Shown: one piece after another, positions 9,020 through 21,292 of the stretch
How the letters are laid out: every line of letters begins with the position of its first letter
Position numbering within the stretch: position 1 is the stretch's first letter
Origin: Pestalotiopsis fici W106-1
Lineage: Eukaryota; Ascomycota; Sordariomycetes; Amphisphaeriales; Sporocadaceae
DNA: 57,057 nt
Direction: 5' to 3'
Assembly (NCBI RefSeq): GCF_000516985.1
Contig: NW_006917093.1
Span: forward strand, 4,241,739-4,298,795
The notes under the pieces: generated by a model
The model's input: only the letters and a program-made list of their open reading frames with translations
What the model was told of the DNA's origin: nothing
Database searches by the model: none
Made by a program: the position numbers and the translations under genes

Positions 9020-11235
9020 ATGCATCGAGGCAGAAATCGTGCAGCTCCGACATCGTGCCAATCGTGTCGCTCAAAGAAACTGAGGTGCAACCGAATCCAA
9101 CCCTGCTCAAACTGCACTTCTCGGAACATATCCTGCGATTTCCTGGTCCCACCGCAACGGCGCTCCGAACCATCTGCTGGGCATCTACCTAGCAGGCAAC
9201 GACTTTTAGAGCGTCTCGAGCGACTAGAGTCTCTTGTAGAATCAAGTAGATTACCCAGCACTCGTTCCACTGGTGGAAATAGAGAAGCGGGCCGAGTATC
9301 ACCTGTTATTCCCCAGGATATCACCGAGTCATTTGTACCCGAGCCCGGTGACGTCTACCTGCGCATGCTCGAGCATGTTGCAAGCAGGGACGATGTGGAT
9401 GTGAGTTATCCTTCCCACAAACTTCCCATGATAATAATAGCCTCTACTGACAAGCACAACTTTTTTTGTAAGCAGTCATCCGCATCCAAAGGTCTCACGT
9501 TTGGTTTTGGGAGCACCCAAGAGATATGCCAGGCCCAAGCTCGGCCTGATGACTGGCTCTCCTCGATGCAGCTGGCCACCTTGATCAGCAGTCGCATCGT
9601 ATTCCCCAGCTACAGCGCAGCCGTGCTCCTCCTCGACAGCTACGAGCGCAGCGTGGACTATGTCTGCCACGTGCTGCACCTGCCCAGCACCCGGGCCATG
9701 ATGCGAACGGCCTATCTCCGACTGGGGCGGCAGGAGACCATTGCGCCGGGCCAGGCTGCCGTGCTGCTCGCCGTCTTTGCCTTTAGCGTCTACTTTTACG
9801 AGGCGGCGCCGGCCTCCGAGGTTGCGACGGGCGAGCGCGACGCCCTGGCTCTCTGCAGGCACTGGAGTAAAGGGGCCATGGACATTTTGGACTACTCGCA
9901 GCGCCACTCGACGGGCTCCCTCGAGGACGTTCAGGCCTGTGTCATCATGTCGTATGTGACGTACTACCTCGAGGGCATGTCCAAGAAGGGTCGGATGCTC
10001 ATGGCTAGTGCCGTAGCCATTGCGCGAGATTTGCGCCTGAACCGCTTGGACGCCGAGGACGATGTAGTCCACAAGGACGACGAGCGTACGGCGCAAGCGG
10101 TGATATGTCAAGAGGTGAAGAGAAGAATCTTCTGGCACTTGGTGGCTACAGACTGGTATATACGACTCAACGTTGCCTCAAAATATAGATACTCACCAAT
10201 CGCTGCAGGCTACAATCCACAGTCTCCGGCCCACAAGAAGGGATGTACTTTATACACCCCCATCATATCCACGTCAAATTACCCAAGAACTGCGATCATG
10301 AGTTTCTGGCCTTTGACGAGATCGGAACGACAGGATCTGAGTCGCGGCCAACCAGCATGACATTTTTCCTAGCCAAGCTGCGGCTAGCCCACATCTGCCG
10401 AGAGATCACCGACACTATACCGCTCGAGACGGCAAAGCTCATGCGCACGCCCTATGAGAACATCATTGCGGTGGACCAGAAACTAAAGGCGTTCCTATCG
10501 GACCTGCCCTTCTTTCTCCAGCTCAACCCCGAAAGTCGCACGCGGAGCCGCAGCCTCGAGACCGTTTACGACAAGGTGCCACTGATGCGGTTCCTGCTAC
10601 TCACTACGGCGCACAGCCGCCGATGCCGACTACACCAAAAGTTTCTCCTCCGGCTGTCGTCGGACGCCCGGTACACCTACTCACGACGAGCGTGTCTCGA
10701 GTCTGCGCGCGCCATCATCAGGGCCTTTGATGACTCGGCGCGGCGAAGCGACTCTCCGTCTATTCCAACGGCCATAGCGCGCATGGCCTCGGCCGTCCAC
10801 TACACCCACCTAGCCCTGACAGTCATGGTCATGGATCTGTGTTTCAACAAAGGTGAGGACGATATGGAGGAGCGCAAACAAGAAGTTAGAGCTGCTATGA
10901 AGATGCTCGAGGGGGTAAGAGAGGCCTCTCCGCTGACCGATCGGTCTCTGCATTCTCTGCGCCAGATACTGCACAAGAGCAATATTGAGCTTGGAGGTCC
11001 AATCATGGCGCCGATTGATAATGTTTCGAACACCGTACAAATCTCTCAGCCAGGAGCAGAGACTGTGCTGTCCAATGATGGCAGCCCCCAGCTTCCTCCT
11101 GGGCTGACTGTGGGTGACTGGAATGAAGCCTTCACCTCTCTGAGCAACTCCTGGACTTTAACCGATCAAGAATTGAGCCTTGGCTCTGCTACGTGGGACG
11201 ACATATTCTCAGCACTCAACTCTCGGCCTTTCTAG
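9020..11235 (+). CDS. Zn2Cys6 fungal transcription factor
   Basis: Three exons, 9020-9400, 9476-10155 and 10209-11235, giving 695 aa. The N-terminus has a complete binuclear zinc cluster (Cys13, 16, 23, 29, 32, 39; CX2CX6CX5CX2CX6C), followed by a short Arg/Leu-rich linker able to form a coiled coil (RLLERLERLESL). A fungal_trans middle homology region runs through the second exon (SRIVFPSY...VKRRIFWHLVATDW). The 53-nt second intron joins TDW to LQSTVSGPQEG and restores the conserved HVKLPKNCD segment. The 75-nt first intron (GTGAGT...GCAG) is a multiple of three and has no stop, so retention would insert 25 residues. A nuclear regulator is certain by family; its targets are unknown, with the divergent MDR the best candidate. 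Confidence 0.92.
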
Positions 11236-11473
11236 TGCTACAAGATACAAATAGCGAGGAAAAGGTACAGTTCACGCCATGGCAATATCCCGCGAACAAT
11301 GCTGAGCGAAAGCAAAGCTTCGTAAGGTACACAACAACACGACGGGGCTACACATTTTTATAAGTTCTCTATTTCGCCCAACTTGAATAGATGGATTGGC
11401 GACAACGAAAGGGCCACTTGCCTGACCGCCCTGATATCGAGTGTTCATGCTGTTAGAGTGTTTTGCATTGTGC

Positions 11474-13980
11474 CTACGATGCTCCCCAATCGCCGCCCTC
11501 ATAATCCATATCGTATTGACTATTGGCGCTGGGACGGCCAAAGCCACTGTGTTCTTCTGTTTCTTCTTCTTGATTCGTTGCCGTATCTTGCTCATCATGA
11601 GCACCAGACAAGTCGTTATCTGCCTCTGTAGTTTTCGGTGCTGAGGATGCCCACGACAATTCGACCTCGCCCTCCACGCCCGGGACGGCCTTTTGTCCAG
11701 AAACCCCAAACATGAATTGTTCAGCTGTCTTGCGGTCCTTGAATGTGATGTGCGTAGCTGAAGAGTCTGTGTGGATATCTGCGAATTCCCCGATGCCCTG
11801 TACAATATTAGTATCTGTATCAGAGATGCTCCATCTTTGTGTCGATCTGTACTTACAAAGAGGTACTGCTTCAGCGCTTCATCCTTCACTGGATCCGTGA
11901 AGTCCACGCCGCTGATGGCAATGATCCTTGGACGATTGTCCAGAGAGTACGCAGCATACGCGGCATGCACATCTTGAGTCGCGCCTCCGCCTCTGCCGCG
12001 ATAACTGCCTTGCCAGCCTCGGGATGGAGTGCCACCCCTCGCGCGATATGGCCTTCGGCCTCTGCCACGATAAGATGACCATGAGAAAGAGTCGTCATTT
12101 GCGTCCGGGTCGAGCCCCAGGCTATTTGCTTCTTCCTCCAACGCAGCCAATTTCGCGCGTAGAGCTTCTGCTTGGGATGGCTGTTCGCCATCCAGAGTGG
12201 CTTTGCTAAGAATTGGTGACAGTGAGTCTTCTCTAACCCCGTTTGCAGCGAGCTTTTCTTGTAATTCACGCCTCGCTTCCTGTTGCCTAGCAATCAACTC
12301 TTTCTGTTTCTCCTCGAGCTCTTGGCGCTGGCGGTCAAGCTCTTCGCGCTTCTGCTGTTTCTCCAGGTGTATTTTCTGGGCTTCTTCCTGCTTGCGTTTG
12401 AAATCCTCGATGTCAAAGTCAGGCTCGGACATTGCAATATCGCCATTGGACGAGCCGTTCTTGTCACCCTTGGGGTGTCTTTTGTCTTGTACAAGCTGTG
12501 ATTCGTCCTTGAACCAGTAGACCTTAACAAACCGGTTGTCAAAAACGACTTTCGGTGATTTCCACGCGGCGTTGGCGGAGGTCCAATCATTATATTTGAC
12601 CACTGCGATCCGTTTTTGAGTGCCAGCCGTCGGGCGCAATTCAATCTCTTGAACAGAACCAAACTCGGTAAAGAACTCTCGAACCGCATCCTCGGTGAAA
12701 TTCTCCTCGGGAATATTCTCCACCACAATCTTCGTGTTAGTCTTATCGTGGCTGGGACCTTCTGCAGCTATTGCCGATCTCCCTCCTTTCCGTTTGGGCT
12801 TCTTAGGCTCACGTCGAGTGGGCTGTGGCATCTGCAAGAAAGGCATGTCCAATGGCTTGACGGGCTGGCCAGGATGCTCAAGCATGCCCATGGCAGCATT
12901 ATTAGGGTCGTATTCATCCGTGGAAGGAGGTTGAAATGGAGGCACAAATGCCGAGCTATTGCCATGCTCATATTGACAATTCGTGCCACGGGAGCAGAAC
13001 CCTTTGGTTTCATATTCTCTGCATTGTCCTCGTCTCCGACGCGATGATGCAGGCATCGCCTGGCCAGAGTAAGCAGGCTTGGGCAAGGCATCCGTTGACG
13101 GCAAATGCAATCCCATCTGTGCTCCTAATTCTTGCAGCTGTCGAATGTTCTCCATAATAGCAGTTGCGTCAAAGAACTGCTGGTTGTTGTAGCCGGACCC
13201 GGGAAATCCGTTTGCGCCCGCGTTGGGAAGACCGCCATTGTAACCACCGAATCCACCACGGCCTCTCGAAGAATTAGGATCATCGTATCGCCCACCACGG
13301 GAACCGAGGCCACCACCTCGCTTAGCTTGCTTGTAAGGTTGTTGCTGCGGAGGACCTCCACCATAGTCCCAACTCATAACTTGCGGATCTGGTGCGTCGA
13401 GGTCGCGGTAGGAGCGCTTCTTCGAGCCATTCCGAAATGAGTGCGAAGCAAAGGCGGTCGGGGTTTCGGCATATGGTGTGTGTTGGACATCATGAGACTG
13501 GAACGGTGCCTTCTGCAGAGCGGCTGGTCCGGAAGGGATCTTGGGTGCCTGTGGCGTAGGTTTCGGCGCTTGACGGGAAATGGGGGGAGCGGGAGGTGCG
13601 CCAGGCAAGTACGATTTGTACTTGATTGCTTGAAAGACATCGTCGGTGAAAGGAGCAGACTCTAGAATAGTGGTTAGCTGAGGGATGACTTGACTCAAGG
13701 TTGACATTGATTTCGAAGTCTTTCTTTACTTACCCTCTCTGAGGAAATCTGGTATCTCTTCTTCAAACAGCTTGCGGATGGCATGGACGTCAGCATCATG
13801 TTTTAACAGAGCAATGACGTAGTCAGCAAGGACGTCGGCATCAGCATCGGAACTTGAGCAAAAGATGTTAGTTTGATCTTTGGCCGGATAGGGAAGTCGA
13901 GTCGAGGTGTCATACGTATTTTCCAGACGCTTGATGATCCAAGCTTTCAGGTGAGGCGCGTCTTCTTCCTCGAACAACAT
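11474..13980 (-). CDS. RBM26/27-like RNA-binding protein (PWI-like, CCCH, RRM)
   Basis: Four exons: 13980-13916, 13852-13734, 13661-11857 and 11797-11474; introns 63, 72 and 59 nt. Total 770 aa. Residues 1-80 form a PWI-like helical domain (HLKAWIIKRLENTSDAD, DVLADYVIALL). Low-complexity Pro and Gly/Arg tracts follow, then a CX8CX5CX3H zinc finger at about 275-294, an RRM at about 371-446 (KIVVENIP, RIAVVKY), a Lys/Glu coiled coil (about 480-535), RG repeats near 600-630 and a C-terminal degenerate RRM. This order matches metazoan RBM26/RBM27 and fission-yeast Rmn1, factors tied to nuclear RNA surveillance by Mtr4-like helicases. The gene converges on the Zn2Cys6 gene with 238 bp between stops. 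The last exon ends in an acidic GGDWGAS tail. Confidence 0.9.
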
Positions 13981-15033
13981 GGCGTTCGAGCAAGCGCTGA
14001 GGTGAAGGACGTCGGTTTGTTTGGGGGGAATGATGCAGGTTTGTTCTTAGAGTAAACCTGGAGTTCAAAGTGAAATAAAACGAGAACGGGTTATAAGGAT
14101 ATCGGGGGCGGCATGGTGTTTTGCGCCTGAGATTTTCTTTTCGCGGCCGAGTATCGTTGTCTTGAGAAAAAAGAAAGTCACGACGACTGCGACGCAGGGC
14201 CAATCGAAGCTATGGTGGGTTTCATGCAAGGCTAAGCCGGTCACTTAGGCACCGCTGCTCTGGGAAAAACTCACTGGACCTTGATGGCGTGCTGATTGGA
14301 TGTAGCTTTTAGTGGGTGGAATGTCAGGAACGCGCGCTGAGAGGCGTGCGGCTTCCCGCCATCTTTCAGTGGATCTCTCAGAAAATTGACTTCACTCTGA
14401 TGGCGGGGGCGGGGCGTTTGCGGGAAGGAAAAGTTCAGACGATTTAATTGAATAATTAAATGATGTCTCTCATCGTGTTGGACCTCGAGAAGGACACAAT
14501 TGTGTCTTTCGAGAAGACTCAGCCCATCTGCCAGGAATACGATGAATCAATCTGGTTCGAGGAGACGGAGATAGTGCCGAGACCGCTCAACCAAAGTAGG
14601 CAGGCAAGCGTGTGATAAAGAATCCAAGATTTATCGATTAGATTTCCATGCAGTATCCAACTCAACGATCGTGCCGCTAGTACCCAAAAGCTCATGTGTA
14701 CTAGCTGATGGGACTCATTGGAGTGATCTGATATCGTGGCTGTCTTACCATCTCATTTGTATTTACTAGCTACCTGCTTATTCCCCCAACCCGTCTCACC
14801 AAGCACATATTCATCCCTTGGGCACGCCGCCTTACACAATTATCCTCATCGTCCGTTTGTACCCTTCCTTTGTGACTCACCGTTGCATGTTTCAAGTGGC
14901 AAACGGGATTTCGTAGGCAAACGGATAGCGTTTGCTTTGACAACATACTCTCGGCATTTATTTCACAATCTCTCAGCACTATTCATCTTCGTCACATTTA
15001 ACCAATACAACAGAAGCAGGTTGCCGAGTCGAG
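13981..15033. other. divergent intergenic region with HIS2 promoter
   Basis: About 1 kb between the starts of the RBM26-like gene (-) and histidinol-phosphate phosphatase (+). It contains a TGACTCA element at 14873-14879. No further gene was recognised. Confidence 0.5.
14873..14879 (+). promoter_or_regulatory. TGACTCA site (Gcn4/CPC1 type)
   Basis: An exact amino-acid-starvation element 155 bp upstream of the histidinol-phosphate phosphatase ATG. Histidine genes are classical targets of general amino acid control, so position and gene function agree. Binding itself is inferred. Confidence 0.6.
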
Positions 15034-15969
15034 ATGGCTTTTACTATGCACTCTCACTCGGGGCAATTTTGCCCCGGCCACGCCAAAGATCAACTAGAGG
15101 ATATTATCCTGGCCGCCATTGCCAAGGGCTTCACCATGATGGGCTTGACCGAGCACATGCCGCGCACCAGTCTGGACGATCTGTACCCGGAGGAGCTCGA
15201 CGACCCTGAAGGCAGCCTGGCGGTCTTGATGCCACGGCACGAGGCCTACCTCGTCGAGGCCCGGAGGTTGCAGGAAAAGTACGCCTCGCAGATCCACCTG
15301 GTCATTGGGTTCGAGGGCGAATGGATCCGGTCAGAGTACGAGTCCCTGATCGGGGAGCTACTGGCGGCACACCCGAGCGTCGACTACTTTATGGGCTCGC
15401 TGCACCACGTCAATGGGCACCCGCTCGACTTTGACGCCGCCTTCTACGCCCGGGCCATTGCCTCGGCCGGCGGCGGCGAAGAGCAAATGTATGAGCGCTA
15501 CTATGACCAGCAGCACGAGATGCTGGTCGCCATGAAGCCCCGCGTCGTCGGCCACTTTGACCTACCGCGATTGCTCAGCAAAGACCCAGCTCGCGATGTG
15601 AGAAAGTGGAAGGGTGTATGGGAGAGGATCATGCGCAATCTCGAGCTCATTGTGAGCTACGGAGGTTGGCTCGAGTGCAACACTAGTGCGCTGCGCAAGG
15701 GGCTGGCTGAGCCGTATCCAGCTCGACCGATTGCTGAGGAATGGCTGAAGATGGGTGGAAAATTCACATTCTCAGACGATAGCCACGGCATCGCTCAGTT
15801 GGGCACAAACTACATGAAAGGCCTCGAGTATTTGGAGAGTCTTGGTCTAAGCGAAGTTTGGAAAATCGAGCGGACTCCACACCCTTGGGCAGAGGGTCAC
15901 GAAAAGGCAACTCTCTCAGAGACGAGTGTCGCCATTTCTGATATCAAGAAGGTTTGCCAAAATTGGTAG
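15034..15969 (+). CDS. HIS2: histidinol-phosphate phosphatase (PHP family)
   Basis: A single exon of 311 aa in the expected size range. It dephosphorylates L-histidinol phosphate to L-histidinol, the penultimate stage of histidine synthesis, in the cytosol. PHP-fold metal ligands are visible in order: HSH at residues 6-8, TEH at 39-41, GFEGEW at 92-97, SLHH at 122-125, GHFD at 173-176 and DDSH at 248-251. The start is the first ATG of the frame (gagATGGC), immediately followed by the first metal motif, so no room exists for a targeting peptide. The promoter carries a Gcn4/CPC1-type TGACTCA, fitting control by amino acid starvation. Confidence 0.93.
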   Translation: MAFTMHSHSGQFCPGHAKDQLEDIILAAIAKGFTMMGLTEHMPRTSLDDLYPEELDDPEGSLAVLMPRHEAYLVEARRLQEKYASQIHLVIGFEGEWIRSEYESLIGELLAAHPSVDYFMGSLHHVNGHPLDFDAAFYARAIASAGGGEEQMYERYYDQQHEMLVAMKPRVVGHFDLPRLLSKDPARDVRKWKGVWERIMRNLELIVSYGGWLECNTSALRKGLAEPYPARPIAEEWLKMGGKFTFSDDSHGIAQLGTNYMKGLEYLESLGLSEVWKIERTPHPWAEGHEKATLSETSVAISDIKKVCQNW

Positions 15970-16720
15970 ATTTGAAAAGGTTGGCAGAAAAGGCAATGCC
16001 AGGCTCATTGAACGATAGAAAATCTAGATATAGAGGCTGGGGACGTAGACAATTGGCGTTTCGAAAATCTGCACATATACACAAAAATTACACAGCATCA
16101 TGAAATAGAACTGAGAAGAACTGTCGAGCTCATAGAGGCAGAAGCAAGTTGGGGTTGTAGTTTGCCAACGTCTGGAAACTGGATCAACATCAAGTAGCCG
16201 AAGTCACAACATGTCATGAACCAAGAAAACGAAGAAAACGACAACATCACAGCAGTCACCAACATAGTCATGCGTTCATAAGCCATGGTTTGTTTGACAG
16301 GGCAGGTGATGCCTGCCCAAATCGATCATTCATTGTTTGAGAATTCCTGTTGCTGGACGTTGAGCCAGCAACGAACTTTTCGCTTCGGGCCGCCTGCTGC
16401 GTCTACCCGCCAGACCAGTATTCTGAAATACACCATTAAAAGAATGCTGTATCTAGCCATCTAAGAATTCTTTTCTTATGCCTTCCAAATTCATCCGACC
16501 ATTATTTGGTTCACTTTCACTCCAGGGGGTATCGTTGAGATATGATGCACTTTTAGCCTGACCCTTTTAATCCCATAGGTTCGCCAAGCCTCCTGCATGC
16601 CCTCAATATTGTTGAAAAAACTGGACTCCGGTTGAAACGCCAGTTGTTGAATGCTCCTTAAAATGCATAATGTTGAAAACGCATAACGCCGTTGCGTGGT
16701 CCCGTAAGTTTTGACCACAT
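15970..16720. other. convergent intergenic region
   Basis: Lies between the 3' ends of the HIS2-like and MTHFR genes. It contains only short frames and AT-rich stretches consistent with two 3'UTRs. Confidence 0.5.
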
Positions 16721-18605
16721 CTAATCGAGTGGTTCCGCTGTCACTCCGTTAGTGACCTTGGGAGGTACGATGACCTCGTCTTCCAATCCGTCTACAGAGA
16801 GACCATCAAAAAGCTCAAAAATTGTACGTGGTTGGTGGAAGTCGTTGTTGACTAGGTGTGTTTGTTAGCTAATTTGGCCATAGCAAAAGGTTCATTTGGG
16901 ACATACCAATGTTGACCAAATACCACTCATTCGTGATCTTGTCGATCAGCTCTCTACTAGGGCTGCCGGCGTCATGGCAGCGAGCCCAGTCCGATCCAAG
17001 TCGGAAGGCCTCGTCCTTCCACGCAAGGAAACTGATACCTTCGACGATCGTGGGTTGCACAATCTCTTTTCCAGGGAAGACACCCCATGTCACCGCATTC
17101 GGTCCCTCTGAGGACGCGTTGGACTTGACAGCTCCAGTCCTTGTGACAGCGTAATAGGACATGTCAGGGTGTTCATGAAGTCGGGGCAAGATCTTTTGGA
17201 ACAACTCTGGCGATACGAGAAGCTCCAAGTACGACTTTTGGTAGACATAACCACCCGGTGGGCCCCAACCATGGATCGGGTGGTTAGACTTGGCACCGTT
17301 CACAGCAGGCTGTGAGTTGATGGTCAGTAAGCCACGTCTGTTCAACTCGATGAGATCTGCTTTGATGGAGTCGGCCTCGCTGGTGATGGGCGCCTCACTC
17401 CATGGCAGCGAGTCCAGGTCGTTCTCAAGGTAGCGGACGAAGAGGTCGGCAATGTCCCGAACCGACTTGGGCTCTCCCCACTTCTTGCGGTTCGCCTCGT
17501 TTGTGCCCGTCAACCCAATACCGTACGCGTCCAACTCTCCGAAAGCCGGCGATCGCGAATCACCCCATCTGCCGTTAGGGAACTCGTCCCATTCTTGGGT
17601 ACGCGCAACATACGACTTGTTCCGGTTGCGCCAGAACGCGGGGCGCACATCTTCGTCTCTGCGGCCAAGTCCCAGAGATTGCTTCCAAGGCAAAGCATGC
17701 TTCCTGGGGCGACCTTGAGTAGGCATCCAGTCCAACTCCTCGAGAACCATGCGGGTTGCTTGAGCCAGGTTCATGGTGTAGAAATGCAAATGGCAAATTC
17801 CAGCTCCAAGAATCTGGCGGCACATGTCGGCCACGAGCTTCTTTCCAACTTCACGAACAGCAGCATCGTCATTCTTGACCGGTTCGAGCGCCTTGGTAAA
17901 GTGCTCGGGGATCTTGCACTTCATATGGTTGGCGCGGCGGATGAAACTGGCATATGTAGCAATGGGCATGATACCAGGCACAATCGGAATGGTGATGCCC
18001 CTCTCTCGCACTTTGCCAACCCATCTCACAAAGTTGTCGACATCGTAGAACATCTGAGTCACGATAAAGGTAGCTCCCTCATCAACCTTCTCCTTCAAGT
18101 GATCCAGAAGCAGCTCCTCATCCTTGTTATCGTCGCAGCCTTCGGGATAACCCGCGACACCGATATCGAAGTGACTGCCGTACTTGTTCCTGATGTGCTT
18201 GACCAGATCCCGGGCATATTGAAATCCGCCTTCGGTGGCCACCCATTCTTCCTTCTCTCTGGGCGGATCGCCGCGGAGGGCAAGGATGTTCGTGCAGCCG
18301 GCTTTGTAGGCATTCTGCAGAGCATTGTTGACCTTTTCCTCTCCCATGTCGGTGCAAGTCAAGTGCATACATGTCTCGAGACCAAAGTAGGTCTGGGCTT
18401 GGGCAACCATTTCGCAGGTGAGCTCGGCAATTCGACCACCAGCGCCCCATGTGACATCAATGAACTTGGGACCAAACTCATACATGCGCTCCATACGATC
18501 GTAGAGGTTCTGGACACCCTGAGCGGTCCTCGGCGGGAAGTATTCGAAAGAGAAGGAGGGCTGACCGCTCCTCTCAGCGTCCGCGAGCATCTCCTTGATA
18601 TGCAT
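16721..18605 (-). CDS. MET13: methylenetetrahydrofolate reductase (MET13 type)
   Basis: Exons 18605-16907 and 16851-16721, with a 55-nt intron near the 3' end; 609 aa, matching the family. The enzyme reduces 5,10-methylene-THF to 5-methyl-THF, the methyl donor for methionine synthesis. The N-terminal TIM barrel (about 1-290) has FSFEYFPP with the catalytic Glu21, the IDVTWGAGGR and ILALRGDPPR strands, GVAGYPEG, and TQMFYDVDNF. The C-terminal regulatory domain includes RPAFWRNRNKSYVART, INSQPAVNG, HGWGPPGGYVYQKSYLE, and AVTWGVFPGKEI. Without the intron the frame would end early after LVNI; splicing restores a conserved VNNDFHQPRTIFELF end. Similarity to yeast Met13 is closer than to Met12 in the FPNGRWGD and RPAFW segments. 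Location is cytosolic. Confidence 0.95.
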
Positions 18606-19597
18606 GTTGGGCGATAGATCGCTCGATTCTTTTGAAAACAGTCGAATTAGTGCTTGGATAGATATAGTCTTTCCAGGCAGTATTATAATCTATGATCTTG
18701 ATGGTGAAGTTAGCGTCATGAAGTCTTTGCGATGTGAAGTCGGGTTCTGTCTGATGTGGCGGGCACCGTAACCCCTCCAACACCTATGCAAGCGAGCGAA
18801 GTACGAAAGGTTTCAATGGACATGCGGGCGAGGCAGCATGTAATCCTCCGTCTGAGGTGCATCTGCCGAGCATGGGGGTGCAACGAATAGTAGACGCAGG
18901 ACTCGGTCAAAAAAGAAGTGCTGCTCACCTTGCAATCTGACGGGAAATGCACAGTACAAGCACAGAGGCGGGCACGTCGAGAATTTAATCAGTCCGACGA
19001 GTCCTCCGTGGCTTGAGAGAGGGATGGCGAATCTAGAGGGTGATAAAACGACCAAAACAGAGATTATCCTGTACTCCCCTCTCCAGACGATACAGGCAAT
19101 CAATTGTCTTCTCACCGGTGTTGCAAAGGGGGACTCGAAATAATTGAGAGGCTCGACGACAAAATAATTCTGGTCTGGGCCGTCACTCCTACCGTCGCTG
19201 TCGGAGGCCGGGAGAACCCCACATGTCTTGCAGCGCTCCGAAAACTGGCGGTCAGCTCATTGGTGCGTGAGACACTGCTAAGCTATGATGGGCCACTTTG
19301 TTGTGGGTGGCGCCCTCAAATTTGACCACCTGCTAGCGATCCTCATCGGCGACTGGCGAGATCCAGCTGCGGCATACACAGACGATTCATACTGCACCCA
19401 ATGGCAGCTAGGTAGGTAACATGCAAATACCTACCTTGTGCTGCCACCGGTGAGAAAGAGCGCTAACAAGTCGTTTCGTTAACAAAAAAAAAAACTACTA
19501 CTTGCCCGTGGAGCCCCTCAAAGGGTCCGGGTCCATTTTCATGAATGACGCCTTTTGGCCCCAGACTGTTTTAGGGACTATGGAGTTGTTACCAACC

Positions 19598-19616
19598 AAA
19601 AAAAAAAAAAAAAAAA
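19598..19616. repeat. poly-A tract (19 nt)
   Basis: An uninterrupted run of 19 adenines within the non-coding spacer. No flanking target duplication or retroelement sequence was recognised. Confidence 0.9.
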
Positions 19617-20194
19617 CGTTCTTCCAACCATATCTTCTACCTTTGCTTTGAATGCAGAGTTCCTTGCGTTCTTGTTTTCTCAAAATAATCAATGATTTTT
19701 CTCGTGAAAAAGGTTTGAAGACAACAATCATGTCTCTCATTTGAATGCAACACTTTTGTCCAAGTTCCCTTATTAGTCAATGGATGTCAATTGATTACCC
19801 CGCTTCCTCCAGGCACAACAGCATGTCCCTCGTTGCCCCTCATTCCAAAAAGTCGGATCCCTTGCTGGAACCAAAAAGAAGGGGTGGGCGGACTCATTGT
19901 GACGTCTGCGTTTTGCATCCTTGTGTATGTACTTCTTACATGTAGCCAAATAGCAACATTTGAGTATTCGGAGAGTTTCGTCGCACCAAAAAGGCAAGAA
20001 GAAAATATCCGTCGGATCAACAAGTAGAATAATTATCAAAAGATGGCCAATAGGCAATCGAAGTGTCAACCAAGAACGATCTTGCCAGAGACCTCGCATA
20101 GCTTTCAGCTTCTATCGAGGCAGGATACATTTGATGATGAATCACAAGGAAGAGGCTATAGACACAACCTGCTTGTGGCACTCTCGCCGCGGCA

Positions 20195-20226
20195 TTTTTT
20201 TTTTATTTTTTTTTTATTTTTTTTAA
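20195..20226. repeat. T-rich low-complexity tract
   Basis: Three T runs broken by single A residues, about 32 nt, in a non-coding spacer. Confidence 0.85.
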
Positions 20227-21292
20227 TAATCAACAATCAGTTACCTGATGACAAACGACTATCAAAGAATTCTTCGAGGGAACTGCTGGTGAAACGTCAA
20301 ACCCCCACGCATTTTTGCATAAAATAGTCACGCCCATGATGACGTGATATCAAGCATGTATACTTGACTGCCTGCATCATGTTATCTCACAAGCCAGCGG
20401 CCGAATTTGAGTATTTTCGAGATTCGCGTCGGGCAAGCACTACAGATCGCAGTGTTCATTGCAAAACGATGGGGGAATCATTTGAAGCATTACGCTCGTT
20501 GCACGAAGTTCACGAATGTGGTGTAAATCAAGCAAGCATCCATTGCTCAGGCTCTAACATGCACGTGGCGAGGTATATGCGGTCCTTCACGAAAGCTCTC
20601 GAACCTGAAATACTTAGACAATTGCATTTCGACTTCTCAAAATATGTAGCACATTCGGAACTTGGTGAAACACCCTGCGAATCGCTATTTACGTTCATGT
20701 CACGATCGGGATGTGCAGAGGGTGAAATCTCTGGATCATGCCTCGACAAGATAACAAGTCTGCTGGCCACAAATCAACCCACGTAACCTGAGTATGCATG
20801 CCCATGATACGGTCTGTAATGAGGCGGCCATTATATCGCAAACCATTCTTGATCGGCAGAAACAACATGCATATTTCATTTTGACTTCTATTTCCCTTTT
20901 TCATTTCTCTTGAGCAAATGAATACGACCCCTAATGTGAAGAAAAGATCGAACAGTGCCGCGAAGATCACTCATTCGTAGCGATTTATTGGAGTTTCAAT
21001 ATAAAATTGATATGATCATTGGAACAAATAGCTAATTTGACTATAATTTCAGAAATTTCAAATGCTCCGAGTTTGCCAGTACGCCTTGGCAGCACTGAGT
21101 AAAATAACGCCATGTCGCCCCTCCGTATATTGTTAAAAAGGAACCTGCCCGACCCCGTGTATAGAAATTGGATGAGCTGCGAGCTGTCGAAGAAAGTCTA
21201 TTCGCCTCAAGCAACATGTCCCCAACAGTCCGCCATCGAGATTTTCACATCATCTCCACGTTGCATCTCCTCGAAGTGGGTATTGTCCATCC

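Larger units (their letters stand above)
18606..21292. other. 2.7-kb intergenic region with homopolymer tracts
   Basis: No gene could be supported. It holds an A19 run at 19598-19616, a T-rich stretch at 20195-20226 and scattered short frames, the longest 140 codons from 20364 beginning at a TTG and without any family motif. The part next to 18606 should hold the MTHFR promoter. Confidence 0.5.

Noticed and set aside
20364..20786. 140-codon frame in the 18.6-21.3 kb spacer
   Set aside because: It starts at TTG, has no motif or splice support, and overlaps an open antisense frame, so it looks like chance.
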